A stretch of 64,000 nucleotides of DNA, from contig NC_133218.1 of the NCBI RefSeq assembly GCF_040436345.1, positions 28,161,710 to 28,225,709 on the forward strand. Direction: 5' to 3'. Below the pieces are notes generated by a model. That model was given only the letters and a program-made list of their open reading frames with translations, ran no database searches and was not told the origin of the DNA. Positions within the stretch are counted from its first letter, which is position 1. Every line of letters begins with the position of its first letter. The stretch comes from Pagrus major (Eukaryota > Chordata > Actinopteri > Spariformes > Sparidae). Positions 50,760-62,480 of the stretch are shown one piece after another. Made by a program: the position numbers and the translations under genes.

Positions 50760-53479
50760 ATGGCGGGGACAGTTGCACGGAAAGCTCTTGACCACCTGAA
50801 GAGCAAAGAGTTCAGGGATTATTTGACGAGGTATGTATAGAAAGCTGCTAGCCACATTATCTATTAGCACGCATGCTAAAGTAGCTAGCTGGCTGTTGAG
50901 TCGTTCGGTTACAGCCAGGTAACGTTAGCTAATGTTTCACAACCGGGTGAATTCACCCACCTGATATGTCCAGCCAACGTTTTATAGAAATCACACATTG
51001 TTAACACGTTGTGTGTTACTCTCGAAAGCATTTGCATCGTTTATCCACTGCGAGTTTTCAAGGACGATTGTGCTTTTTTGTCAGCAGCGTTCAGTCAACT
51101 TGTTTCTCCAGTTTGTGAGGTATGCTCAAAATGGAGAAGAAAAAGACTTGATGAACACGTTTATTGAGCACATTTTCTTACTTAACTAAAATACTTGTGA
51201 GATAAATGTTGTCCGTTGCTCTAGAAGCACTTAAAACACAACCAGGAAGTTTTGAAAGTGGGTCGTAACCTGTGAAAGGCTCTGATAGGGTCGCAGGGAA
51301 ACACCTACAATACAACAGTACACTGAAGGTATTTTGGCTATTTTGCCTCTAACAACAGTACTGGACTCGGTTGTACTTTTGAGGATGTGATCAGTGTCCA
51401 ATATGGCTGTATAGGCAAAGGCAAACACATTTATTTACTTCATGATATGTTGTCAAGACGTAGGTTAATGTGTACACGATGCTCTGGTGGCGCGTGTACT
51501 TACCACAGACCAGCAGCATTCTTGAAATTTAGAGTAAAGGCTAAATGATGACACACTGACGTAAGAGGCCACCTTTGTTTACATGTGTCACGGATAAAGA
51601 TGGGTATCTCTGGGTTATATTTTGAGGAGATATGTCTGTTAAGTCTTGAAGTTAAACAAACGCACTTAAAGTTTCTTTGGCTTTCTGTCTGGTCTTGTGC
51701 TTTGTCATTGTGCAGTAAATACAGTAATAAAAAAAAGCTTATTGTAGTTAAATATTTCCATCCAGGCACTATAATCTAATTTAGACACGTGGAAACAAAG
51801 AAAAAGCAAAGATTTTACTCCCTGTGGGATCTGGGGCCTTAAAATTGAACTAGTTCTCTCGTCATTTGTGATTTGGCTGAAACGCATGATGACCTGTTTT
51901 AGGTGGCAGCAGCTCTTGTGTGACCTGGCACATATCAGCATGATTTATCTGTATTTCTGTTCTTCTCTCTTCTATGTGGCCCTGAAAATAAATAAACATT
52001 CAACAGCACGGTAAGTACTCATCCTGTCTGTCCAGTCTGTCTCTTGTCTGTTTCCTATCTTTGTCTCTCCACATTTGTGACCTTGCTGGTTTATCTGTCT
52101 GCATGTTCACTGAGTGTGTATGGGTGAATCCTTTTCAGTTCTTGCTCTCCTGCTTTTCATAACGGGATTCACAATACAGATTTTACTGTTAAGTATGCAC
52201 ATAGTGGATATTGATATAGCTTTGTTCCCCTGTACAACCTGCTTCAGATAAATATCCAGACCATATAAAGTCTATGGTCCAAACTATATTTTGTGTCTCC
52301 ACAGCATTTCTGGGGTCCAGTAGCAAACTGGGGACTTCCTATAGCCGCCTTTACAGATATGAAGAAGAGCCCTGAGATCATCAGTGGCAGGATGACCTTC
52401 GGTAAGACACACATACTGATAAACCCAGATGTACACATGCAGGGTGCACAAAGTACCCCCATCCTTTTCTAGTTAACTTTGTACGTTCTACATTATCTCA
52501 AGGTTACTTAGAAAAAAGAGCTTCTTTAAAGTAAACTACTGCTGCAATTCTTGTTAGTCACTCATTTCCCTTTTTATGTTACATTCTGAATGAGAGAGCT
52601 TGTACTTTGGCCTCAAAAGGGACTTGAAGAAACAAAAAGCCTGACAGAAGAGTTAAACTTGTGCTGTTATAAACAATTGTCTGTGTGTTTTCTCCTTTCT
52701 CTCAGCTCTGTGCTGCTATTCACTGCTCTTCATGAGGTTCGCCTACAAGGTGCAGCCTCGCAATTGGCTGTTGTTTGCTTGCCATTTGACCAATGAGTCA
52801 GCACAGCTGGTCCAGGGAGGTCGTCTCATCAAATACAAGTAACCAATATGTGTTTGTCTGTTTGTTTTGGTATCATTATGAACATATTTATCATGAAACA
52901 CTGTAGACCCTTTGCATGGCAGACTTTTGACTTGTCAAAGCAGGAAAAGTACAGATGAAATTTCTAGCATTAATGACTGCTGCATTCCACTTAGGTGAGC
53001 TTGTTCCAGGGCTCTGGTATTGGGCATCCTCACTCATTGACATGGCTCACTTAAAATAGAAAAATCAGATCCTGTTTGTGGAAATACAACCTTAGTTTCT
53101 CTGCAAAGGAAGCTTGTGTGTTCACTTGTGTGTTGTTTATGTAATGTCATCCTATGTGTTTTTGCATGTTATTTGTGAGGACAATAATGACCAAAAATAT
53201 TAGTGTCTGTCCAGTTACTTTCTGCCTGGTTCTTATTTTGCCACCATGACTTTCGGCCCAGTTCACATTTCATCAAGGACTAAACTAAAGAGTTAAATGT
53301 GAAACTCAGAGTGACGTATTGCTAAAAAGACGCTTAATACAGTAGCGAGACTTAGGATAACAAGACTTAAAGTAGCTGAAATGATCTTTTAAATTCAGGC
53401 CATGTAATAAAACAGATTTGTATATGCACCCTGACTGTTTCTATGTTTTTTCAGATTGGAGAAGAAGTCGGGATCTTAG
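50760..53479 (+). CDS. mpc1: Mitochondrial pyruvate carrier 1 (MPC1)
   Basis: Subunit of the MPC1/MPC2 heterodimer of the inner mitochondrial membrane, which imports pyruvate for the TCA cycle. Exons 50760-50830, 52007-52010, 52305-52401, 52706-52838 and 53455-53479 join in phase to 109 aa, the same length as the human protein. The N-terminus ([20 protein letters not shown]) is an amphipathic helix. [20 protein letters not shown] and [18 protein letters not shown] are family signatures around the membrane helices, and the protein ends with a Lys-rich tail (YKLEKKSGS). The start is in good context (AACCATGG). Exon 1 and exon 3 cannot be joined directly without a stop; the 4-nt exon at 52007-52010 restores the invariant Ser-Thr-His junction. 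Confidence 0.95.
52007..52010 (+). other. mpc1: 4-nt micro-exon of mpc1
   Basis: CACG lies between a consensus acceptor (CATTCAACAG) and a consensus donor (GTAAGTAC). Exon 1 ends with two bases (AG) of a split codon; adding CACG gives Ser-Thr and returns to phase 0 before His-Phe-Trp-Gly at 52305. Direct joining of exons 1 and 3 would hit a stop within seven codons. This is the only solution I found that reproduces the conserved family sequence. Confidence 0.85.
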
Positions 53480-54170
53480 TGGCCGAGTGAAGCCGATGGA
53501 GACAGTCACTGCGGAATGGCACCATGGTGATCCAACAGACACCTAAAACTGGACATCAAAGCCATTGCATCTAAATATATTATTAAGTCACTGATACTGT
53601 GGCACTTACACAATTTTTAACCTGATTGATCATCCTCATGAAGTTTTAGTCACTTTTTACAACACAGACAGAAAAAAGCAGATGCTTTTCTCCAAGAAAT
53701 TAGGTCAACTGCTGTGATCTATTTTTAGATTTATGCAATATTCATCATTACACACAAAAATATAATGTGAGTGAATGTAGACCAGCCTGACAGTTAGATG
53801 CCTTGCACACTAGATCCACTGGCTGTTGCAAACTAGGCTGACACAATCATCAATCATTTCATTTAATTTTAATGATATTTCATAGGGAACCTAGCCTGAG
53901 GTCAGTTTGTGCAAATGGCACCGTTAATATACCTTTGTCCACACCATGGCAGGTTATGACTGGCTAAGCATATAGACTCTCATTCATTAATCTTTGCTTA
54001 AACCCAGAGGACACACAGAAAGCTAAGGTTTTGTTAGTTATGCCCTGGAGTCAGAAATAATGCTGTACAATGAAAACTGTGTATGAAGTTCTAATTTGGC
54101 ACATCTTAATTAAAGTACAATAAATAATGATTGTTAAAACAATTGCTTAAATCATACAAAATAAATATCT
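53480..54170 (+). other. mpc1: mpc1 3' UTR
   Basis: Follows the mpc1 stop TAG (53477-53479). Two AATAAA signals are visible, at 54119-54124 and 54160-54165, so a 3' UTR of about 0.7 kb is likely. Confidence 0.6.
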
Positions 54171-55520
54171 TTTATGTGGTGCAGCTGCCCACACTGTAAA
54201 GCTGTACATAGACTGTCCAGGTTATGAACCTCCATGACTGGGCAAGATAAGCTGCTTCTGTCAGTGCTGACCAAACATGTACTGTGTGTTGTTGTCATAT
54301 GCCATTCACATTAATTTATTGTCTGTGTATAATTCACATTATTTTTTCCCTGATTAATGATTTGATTCTCTGGGTTTGTTAAAATAAACAGGCTGTAACC
54401 AACTTGAACACAGTTCAGCGAGTGTGTAATCTGTCTGCCAGGATTATTTGTAATGGCAGGGTTTGTTTGATTCTTGTTTGTCTCAAGGTCCTGTTCCATG
54501 ACCATTGTCTGGGATCAGGTGACCTTTACAATGTCAGATATTTCAACAAGGTAATGCCAAGAAGGCCACTGCTCCTTGTTTACACTCAACATTGCAACCT
54601 AACACCCATGTTAAATAATCAGTAAACATCTTTTCAGCAAATTCACGAGGTGCAATTCAAATTAACTGAAAATAAGCAGGTAATTTCTTATATTATACAT
54701 TTGGTGTTTTTACGTATACACCCAAGCTTTTGAGCTGAGTGAATGTATTTAGTATTTTTGTATATATGTATTTAACCTCGAAAAAATATTGAGGACGTCT
54801 ACAATGGTGTTTAGATGCAAAACAGTTAAACAACAAGACAAAGTAAAGAATACAGGCTAAGTCTGCTCAGAAGTACAAATTGTAAAAACAATGGAGTATA
54901 AAGCAGATTAAAAATAAATAAATACAAGATTGAAAAATGGATAAATTTACAGCAGCTAATAATTAGAAGCATTTACAATCAAATAAAACAAGATATCAGA
55001 GATGAGGGCTTTGAACTGCTTTAGTGGCAGTGAAGAGTTTAAGTTTGCGGCCCTTTGCAGATTATGCCATGTATAAGGTGCACTGTAAGGAAATATATAT
55101 TTTACCTCATTCTGTTGTGACTAATGGAGTGTGGAGCAACAACTCATTCTGTGAGTGAGTACCACGATCATGCGAGTTCAAAGTTAAAAGGGATGTAATA
55201 TAAGGTGGCAGCATCTGTATTAAAGATTTCTATAATGTTAGACATTTGTTAATTTCACCACTACTTTATGCACAGTGAACAATAAATAATTAGGAGCCAT
55301 TCGACGTCATTGGTGCATTTATGATTCGGATCCTCAACTTAGTAAAAGTAGTAATATTACAAAATGACAAAATAAATAAAAAAAAAAAACATTAAATAAA
55401 AGGCCTGCAAATACAGAAATATTATGAGTAAATGCAGTTAAAGTGTTCATTATGCAAAATGGACCATTGAAATACAAGTCTACAACTCAAGTAAAGTGCA
55501 AGTACATTACAACTTTTGCT
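54171..55520. other. Intergenic DNA between mpc1 and kifbp
   Basis: About 1.35 kb of AT-rich DNA with no recognisable gene. Short ORFs at 54311-54505 (minus) and 54404-54625 (plus) have no domain that I can name. Confidence 0.5.
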
Positions 55521-55852
55521 ATTATCATCATCATTATTATTATTATTGTTATCATTATTATTAGTAGTAGTAGTAGTAGTAGTATTATTGTTGTTATTAT
55601 TATTATTATTATTGTTATTATTATTATTGTTGTTATCAGCATCATTATTATTATTATTGTTATTATTATTATTGTTATAATTATTATTGTTGTTGTTGTT
55701 GTTGTCATTATTATTATTATTGTTATCATCATCATTATTATTATTATTATTATTATCATCATCATTATTATTATTATCATCATCATTATTATTATTATTA
55801 TTATCATTATTATTGTTATCATTATTATTATTATTATTATTATTGTTACTGG
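55521..55852 (+). repeat. (ATT)n microsatellite, interrupted, just upstream of kifbp
   Basis: About 330 bp of TTA/ATT trinucleotides interspersed with TTG, TCA and TAG variants. The long poly-Ile, Leu or Met/Ile reading frames on both strands are artefacts. The tract stops about 80 bp before the kifbp start codon and so lies in or next to its promoter/5' UTR. Confidence 0.95.
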
Positions 55853-55931
55853 GAGAACAGGCAGGCAGTAACCAGGAGATGGCAGTAATTCATTTTAAAG
55901 GAGCCAGTCGCAGTTGAAGAAGAAGACAAAC

Positions 55932-58900
55932 ATGGCGTCCCTCAGCAGTGATGAGTGGAGAGCTATCTGCGACAAATTCACCAACGCCCAAAACCTCACT
56001 GATGTAGAGTCACGAAAAGACCCAGATAACGACCCTTTCCGCTCCAAATACAAGGCCAGGGAGCTCCTCAGAGAGATTTACTGCTCACTGAAGAATTTCG
56101 AGGCCGGGGACGGTGAAGAGGACAGCGGCGGTGAGAGCGGCGACCAGCGGCCGACAGAGCCGCCCGTGGACGGGCAGAGGGAGGATGTGTTCGGGCAGGG
56201 CTTCAGCGGCGACTCGCCAGCCGGGCTGCGGGCCGCCAAACTCGGGGCTGTGGAGTACTATCTGGGCGTCAACCATGTCGACACAGAGGAGCTGTCAGCC
56301 GGCCAGGAGCATCTGATGAACTGCATGAAACTGCTCGAGAGATGCAGAGTGTCGTCCGAGAACGTGTCGCTGTTTATCCATGTCAGGGTAATGTTGACGT
56401 TTGCTAGCTGTTAGCTTCAATAATGATATAAAGCTAATTGTCAGTCAGCTAGCTTTCCATTAGCTGACAGGTCAGGAGAAGTCTTTATACATAAGCTTCA
56501 GGCCAAATGGGTGAAGCTAGCGTAAAGTGCAACCAAAATGTATGCATTTTAATGATTGTAACTGAGATGCCCATGACAAGCTAATTGAATGTAATGTTGT
56601 TAAACCCTCACAAAATTGGCAATGACATCATCAATAACGCCATTTCTGGAAACTGAGTGAGTTTTGTAGGCCTGTTTCTACCATCACTTCCCTTCTACAT
56701 TCATTACAGCATACATACTATATATTGTTTACATATCAAGCTGTCGTAATTATCAACATGAATCACGGTGCATCAGATCCATCAGGTTGATTTATAAAGC
56801 CTTGCATACATAGTCAGTGATTTGAAATGCAAAGCAGGAGATCATGATGTAATGCTGATCACTTGCTTGTTTGTGTATTCAGAACCAGTTGGGCATCCTT
56901 TGGGCAGGCCGGGATGAGACGGAGACGGCTCAGGGATTCCTCGAAACAGCAGAATCCATCTACCAACGTTACATGAAGGAGGTGAGGTTGGTTTCCTGTG
57001 TGACTGTTTACTTGAAGCTGCTGTTGCACTGGTTGATTGATGACAGAACAGGAGAGACTGTAGCAGATGAAAACCATCACTGCTACGTGCTACGAATGGG
57101 GATACAAACAAACTATTTGCCACCAAGGTTATTTTCAGAATGAGCATTTAACTTAATCATTGTCTCACAACTCTATATTCTGTCTCTATACTCTGATATT
57201 CTGCCAATTGTCAATTTCCCTCAGCATCAGCAGGTGGAGTTGTCACATAACTATAATGTACCTGTCTATCAAGAGCCAAGACAGAGCATTACATTGTTGT
57301 CATCTCTGATTTTTTTGTTTGTGGGTGCTGCATTATGCTTAAAAATTTACCTTGAATGTCACATTAATATAAAATGTGGATACAGTGCACTAGGTAGCAG
57401 ATTTGTAAGTATCGGACGCAAGACTCTTTTGACACCAGCATTCAAAATATGTAGTGTATTGGTTTCTAGCAGCAGCAGCAGCAGTAGAGCAAGATTGTGG
57501 AGGCAACATGGATGAGATAGGAAACTACGATGGTCAACTTCTCTTCACCAGCAGCCATGTGTGTTGTGTTTCCCTTTTTTTCAGGATGGAAGTCCTCCCA
57601 CTGATATGACAGAGTACTTTACTACTGAGGAGAAGCTGCTGACTCATCAGGAAAGGACCAAGAGGTACTGTGTCCCCACACACGAGTGTACAATGACATA
57701 TTTCCTCCCTGTTTATATTAACAATCTTGTTCCAAAGTCTGCAAGATGGTGGTAATTCATGTAAGAAATGCTGCTAGAGCTGGTATTGCTTCTGATTAAT
57801 TTGTAGTAATTTGTACAAGGAACCCTCGAATCTGGTGCATTATTGAATTAAATGGTTTCAGAGATGTGTGGTTATAATCTCCCTGTAGAAAAATGAATAG
57901 GATGTTATGATCTAATTATTAAAATGTGAGAGTAAAGAAAACATTAATGGCAGATATAGGCCTATGTATTTCAGCAAAAGAAAATAAGAAAGGAAAAATA
58001 CAAAACTTTCATGGTACAAGGTGAATTTATTGTCTTTTTTTTTTAAAACAAGGGTTTAAAAAATAAATAATAAGCATTAAATAACCTTTGTGGTCATCCA
58101 TTTATACATTCTTGAGTTTACGAGGTGCATTCCTGCCCTCCTCATATACCCATTCTCTTTTTCACACTTTCTCCAACTTCCTCTCTTAGGTTTGAGTTGG
58201 CGTACACCCACACTATGTACTATCTTGCTCAAGTCTACAAAAACCTTGGTGAGTCTGATCTTGGTTCAGTCAAAGAGTCGAACAATAAAAATTACTTTTT
58301 CTCTCAATGGATTATGTCTCCAAAATCCATTTACAGTCATTTCAATCTGATTAGGAGTCTTCTGAAGTTACATTATATGCATTGATTCATATTTATCTGT
58401 GTGAATGTAATGAAGCAGAGTCTTTATATGTTAATGTATGTATTTTTTTGGTGATAGTTATAATAACTTAGTGTTTTGTCTCTCCCAGGTGAAACTGAGC
58501 GTGCTGCCACCTACTGCCACAGCACCCTGCAGAGACAGTTACAGTTGAATCAGTTCAGTCCAATGGAGTGGGCTCTGAATGCTGCTACACTTTCACAGTA
58601 TTACATCACTAAGGTAGGGCTTCGAGTGGCAACGAGTCCGATCATTCTGATTACATGGGAAGAATTGTGTTCGTAGTAATCATATATGTTTTGTAAGATC
58701 TGCTATAGATGTTTACTATGGCTATAGTAGTTTGTTTTTGGTAATGAGAGGTGTCTGTCTGTGTTTGTGGTTTCCAGGGCCGATACATGGAAGGCAGACA
58801 TTGCCTGTCAGCAGCTACTGTCATATCAGGTTTGGCAGGAGAGGTTCCTTCTGAGGCCGCAGCACAGGAGAGTAAGAATCTATTCATTAATCTTTAATTA

Positions 58901-61881
58901 ATATAAATATTTAAAAAGCATACCAATTCGCTTATTTCCTTTGCGCTCTGTAGCCCCAATTAATTACAATGACAGGAAAGAACTGTCTAGCAAAGTGTTG
59001 CTACAGTTGTACAACTAATCCTACCTCCCTTCTTCAGTATTTCCTTCTATTCCTCTTTCTGACTCCTTCCACTTCACTCTTTCCCTTAATCCAGATGTAT
59101 CTATGACTCATTCTGTCTCTTGTCATATTATAACCTCTTCCTCTCCTCCCGTCTGACCCAGGTGAGACAGAGTGTGAGCGCAGGGAACAGCTCAGACAGA
59201 AGAGAGCAGAGATTGCGAGATGTTGGATCAAATACTGTCTCAACCTCCTGCAGGACGCTAAGAAGCTGCTAGAGGTACTGCATGGTTGTATGTGTCTGGG
59301 CATGTTTGTGTGGCTTTCAGTGTTTATAAAAATATTTATACTCAAGTACAAATAACGCAACTAAGTCCCAAGTGTGGAAGATCAAGTCCACACCTCTCCA
59401 GGCTGAAGGAAACAGCGCCACCCACAAAAAAAACTTTTTTAAAAAGTCAGAGTTGGCACCAAAATTGTAGTACCAAAGATGCTGCTTAAATACAAGAATT
59501 TTAAGGAATACCACTTTAACTCTCTTGTTTTTCTAATGGCCAAGCCTCGATGAGCATGTTTGTTCATGAAGAGTATCTGTACATCTGTGTGTTTACGTAA
59601 CTAAGTTACTGTTTACCTGTCTGCATGCTTGTGCGTATCTCAGTCTAGATAATTGTTTGTGTGTTTTTTAAAATTGCTTGCATGTGTGTTTGTCACCAGG
59701 ACAACATTGGGGAGCTTGATGGTGATCGTCAAGAGGAGTTGAAGAGAGCGAGAAGACGCGAGGAAGAGGAGGAAGAGAAGGGCAGGAAGAGTGCTATGCT
59801 GTTTGGCTCTGAAGACACCTTCGACTCCATTGCTAGCCTGGAAGAGAAGGTCTATACGCTGTGTTAAAAAAAAATTACCACCATCTCTGTGTCACTAGTA
59901 GCAGAAACTCCTCTTCATTTTAAGAATAGCTGTTTTTATTATGTTTTAGTAATACAAGATTCTGATGCGACAGTATCATTAATTATATCAAAACAAAACT
60001 CAATTTAGGTGAAATAAATACATATCAACAGAGGGCGCCATTCTCATAGATGCCATCAAACATCTGCTTTCTGATTTCCAGGTGCCCGGTTTGTTGCCAC
60101 TGGACTTCACTGAGGCCAGAGCTGTATTTCTGGTGGGACAGAATTATGTCACACAGGTACACACACACGCAGACACACTCACTGAAACTGGGTTGATATC
60201 ATCAACTTAAACACTCTTGTTCAACTAAACACACAAACAGCAGTGGAGCACAGTTTGCTAATCCTGTGTAGCTGAGTTTGAAGTTACCATTTTGGCAGAT
60301 AAGTGATAATTAAAATCAATTTAATACGAAAAAAAAAATGTTAATACAAAATCAGACTATACAATAATAGAAATACTTTTAAGCATTGGTATTTATGTTC
60401 TCCTCTCAGTGCAGTTTGTAGTCCATGACGTACATGGTGATAATGTGTGTGTACAAAAAAAACTTGACTGGAGTTGACACGTCGATAGTTAAACTTAGCA
60501 GATAGCTCAGGATGTTTTCAACTATACTGGTGCCACTTTGTTGTTCTCGAGTCTCACGTCCTCAACAATGTTGTTGTCTTGAATATTCACTTCAAGAATC
60601 AAATGTACATTGGGATGTCAAGGATATGATGTTATCTGAAATATGGTGTTTAGCTGGTATTTATGGCAAAGTTACCAATTTTGTATGAAAGGCCAATGAG
60701 AGAAATTGCGATAAGAGTACAAAAACAGGTTTTCTTAGCAGTGAATGGAGGAGAGGAGGCCGTCATTCTCTTTTTCACCCAGATGGAGAAAAAAAATGCC
60801 CTAAGTCTTGAACCCAGGATATATAGTTTCAACTACATAATACAGACATCTTCCTCTCCATCCTTTCCCTCACTCTTGCAGGCCAAAGAGTACTTTCAGA
60901 TGGACGGCTATGTTACAGACCACATAGAGATTTTGCAGGATCACAGTTCTATGTTCCGGGGCCTGGCTTTCTTTGAAGAGGATCTGGAGCGGCGCTGCAA
61001 AATGCACAAAAGAAGAGTTGACATGCTGGAGCCAATCTGTAATGGTACTGCTCTAACTTTTACCTTGGGTTGCAGTTATTTTTATTTCTTCTTTTGTCTC
61101 TGAATATTTTCAGATGGACAAAAGGGTAATTGTCAGTGTTCAACCTGAATGTCCACATTTAGTGACATAATTGATCAACCTTCCCTCTCTCTGTTTCTCT
61201 AAAGACTTGAACTCCCAGTACTACCTAATGATCCGCAGACAGTTGATGTTTGAGTTGGCTGAGACCTACAACGAAATGATGGACCTGAAACTGACACTGG
61301 CCAACAGACAAGCAGACACAGAGTCTCTGGATAACCACACCATTAAGAAATTCAACACTCTCTGCTCTGCCTCTGCCAAGTGAGTGTGTATGTGCTTGTG
61401 GACAACCCGTGTGTCCCTGTGCATCTACATTTGTACAATCTAAATCCTTTGCTATCCTCTGCAGATACTTCCAGATGTTCCTCGACTCTCTGTGCTCTCC
61501 TGAGGGGAAGGTTCCAGAGCACTTGGAGGAGGAGGTGCTCAGACCAGCTCTGGTGGCCCGCTTCAGACTGGCCCGACTCCACAGCCAGCTGATCTCCTCT
61601 ATACCCACTGTGCAGCTCGAAAATCTCAACAGATCTCTGGAAAACTACAAGTATAAGATACATTTGTTCATTTATTGTGATGCATCCAAATACTTTCTGG
61701 GTGTGTGTTGACCATCACTTTCTTCCTCCACCTGTTGTCTAGATATGTGGCGCAGTATTGTGATGCCCACCCCGAAGCAGTAGCCGCTGTGGAGACGGAG
61801 CTGGAGTTGAGTAGGGAGATGGCCGGCCTGCTCCCTCTCAAAATCAACCGCCTCAAAGCAAGAATGGCTGCAAACAACTGA
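55932..61881 (+). CDS. kifbp: KIF-binding protein (KIFBP/KIAA1279)
   Basis: Cytosolic TPR-like helical protein that binds kinesin motor domains and regulates their microtubule attachment; in human, loss causes Goldberg-Shprintzen syndrome (family knowledge). Exons: 55932-56387, 56883-56981, 57585-57664, 58190-58248, 58489-58613, 58778-58871, 59162-59274, 59700-59849, 60082-60156, 60882-61044, 61205-61379, 61465-61650, 61743-61881; in phase, 637 aa versus about 621 in human. Signatures: the LGVNHVDTEELSAGQEHL repeat in exon 1, ETAQGFLETAESIYQRYMKE, CWIKYCLNLLQDAKKL, DGYVTDHIEILQDHSSMF and ERRCKMHKRRVDMLEP. Exon 1 adds a Gly/Glu-rich acidic insert (about 60-95). The start at 55932 (AACATGG) is chosen over the in-frame ATG at 55914 for its better context. 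The donor after 59849 (GTCTAT) is non-consensus. Confidence 0.95.
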
Positions 61882-62480
61882 AGACAAAATCTAACACCTT
61901 ATAGTCAACGGACACTCCCAACAATTGGAGAAACTGGATTATGGACTGTCTTGCTATGACTGTCTTATGACTATTTGCATTTGTTATGGCCTTTTTTGTG
62001 AAGTGGGCATGCTGCTTTCACAAGACCTTTTAACACATCACATGCTGTAAATATGTGCTCTCGTCTGTGTGTACTCGTGTGGTCAACTTACACTTTAATT
62101 CAGGTGGTACATCAAATATACACTTATCGAAATTAATATGAAAATTTCTAGTCTGATTCATACTTGTTTTTTATTGTTAACCATATTGGTTTTCATTTAA
62201 TGTGGTTTTGCTTCATCAAACTAAAAATTGGTGTCTTCAGCTACTTTATATCTCTGGTGGTAAACAATAGGAAGCCAGAGCCACAGAGAGTACCTGTGTG
62301 AACTGTCAGAAACAACCGTCATTAAGTGGACTTGATAATCTGCATGATGCCAACTAAACCTAGTTGAATCTGTGTATTTTCTTGCTGTCTGAGGAATCGC
62401 GGTGTCATCCCGTTTTATGTACTGTAGATATTGTATGAAAGGATAATAAACTAAAGAAGTAATACACACTTGAGTCAATA
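61882..62480 (+). other. kifbp: kifbp 3' UTR with poly(A) signal
   Basis: Non-coding DNA after the stop at 61879-61881, with AATAAA at 62445-62450, giving a 3' UTR near 0.6 kb. Confidence 0.65.

Noticed and set aside
55443-55917. Poly-Ile, poly-Leu and Met/Ile ORFs up to 142 aa
   Set aside because: Translation of the (ATT)n tract.
55914-55931. Upstream in-frame ATG for kifbp (six residues earlier)
   Set aside because: Context around 55932 (AACATGG) is better and the protein from there matches the expected short N-terminus; the upstream ATG cannot be fully excluded.
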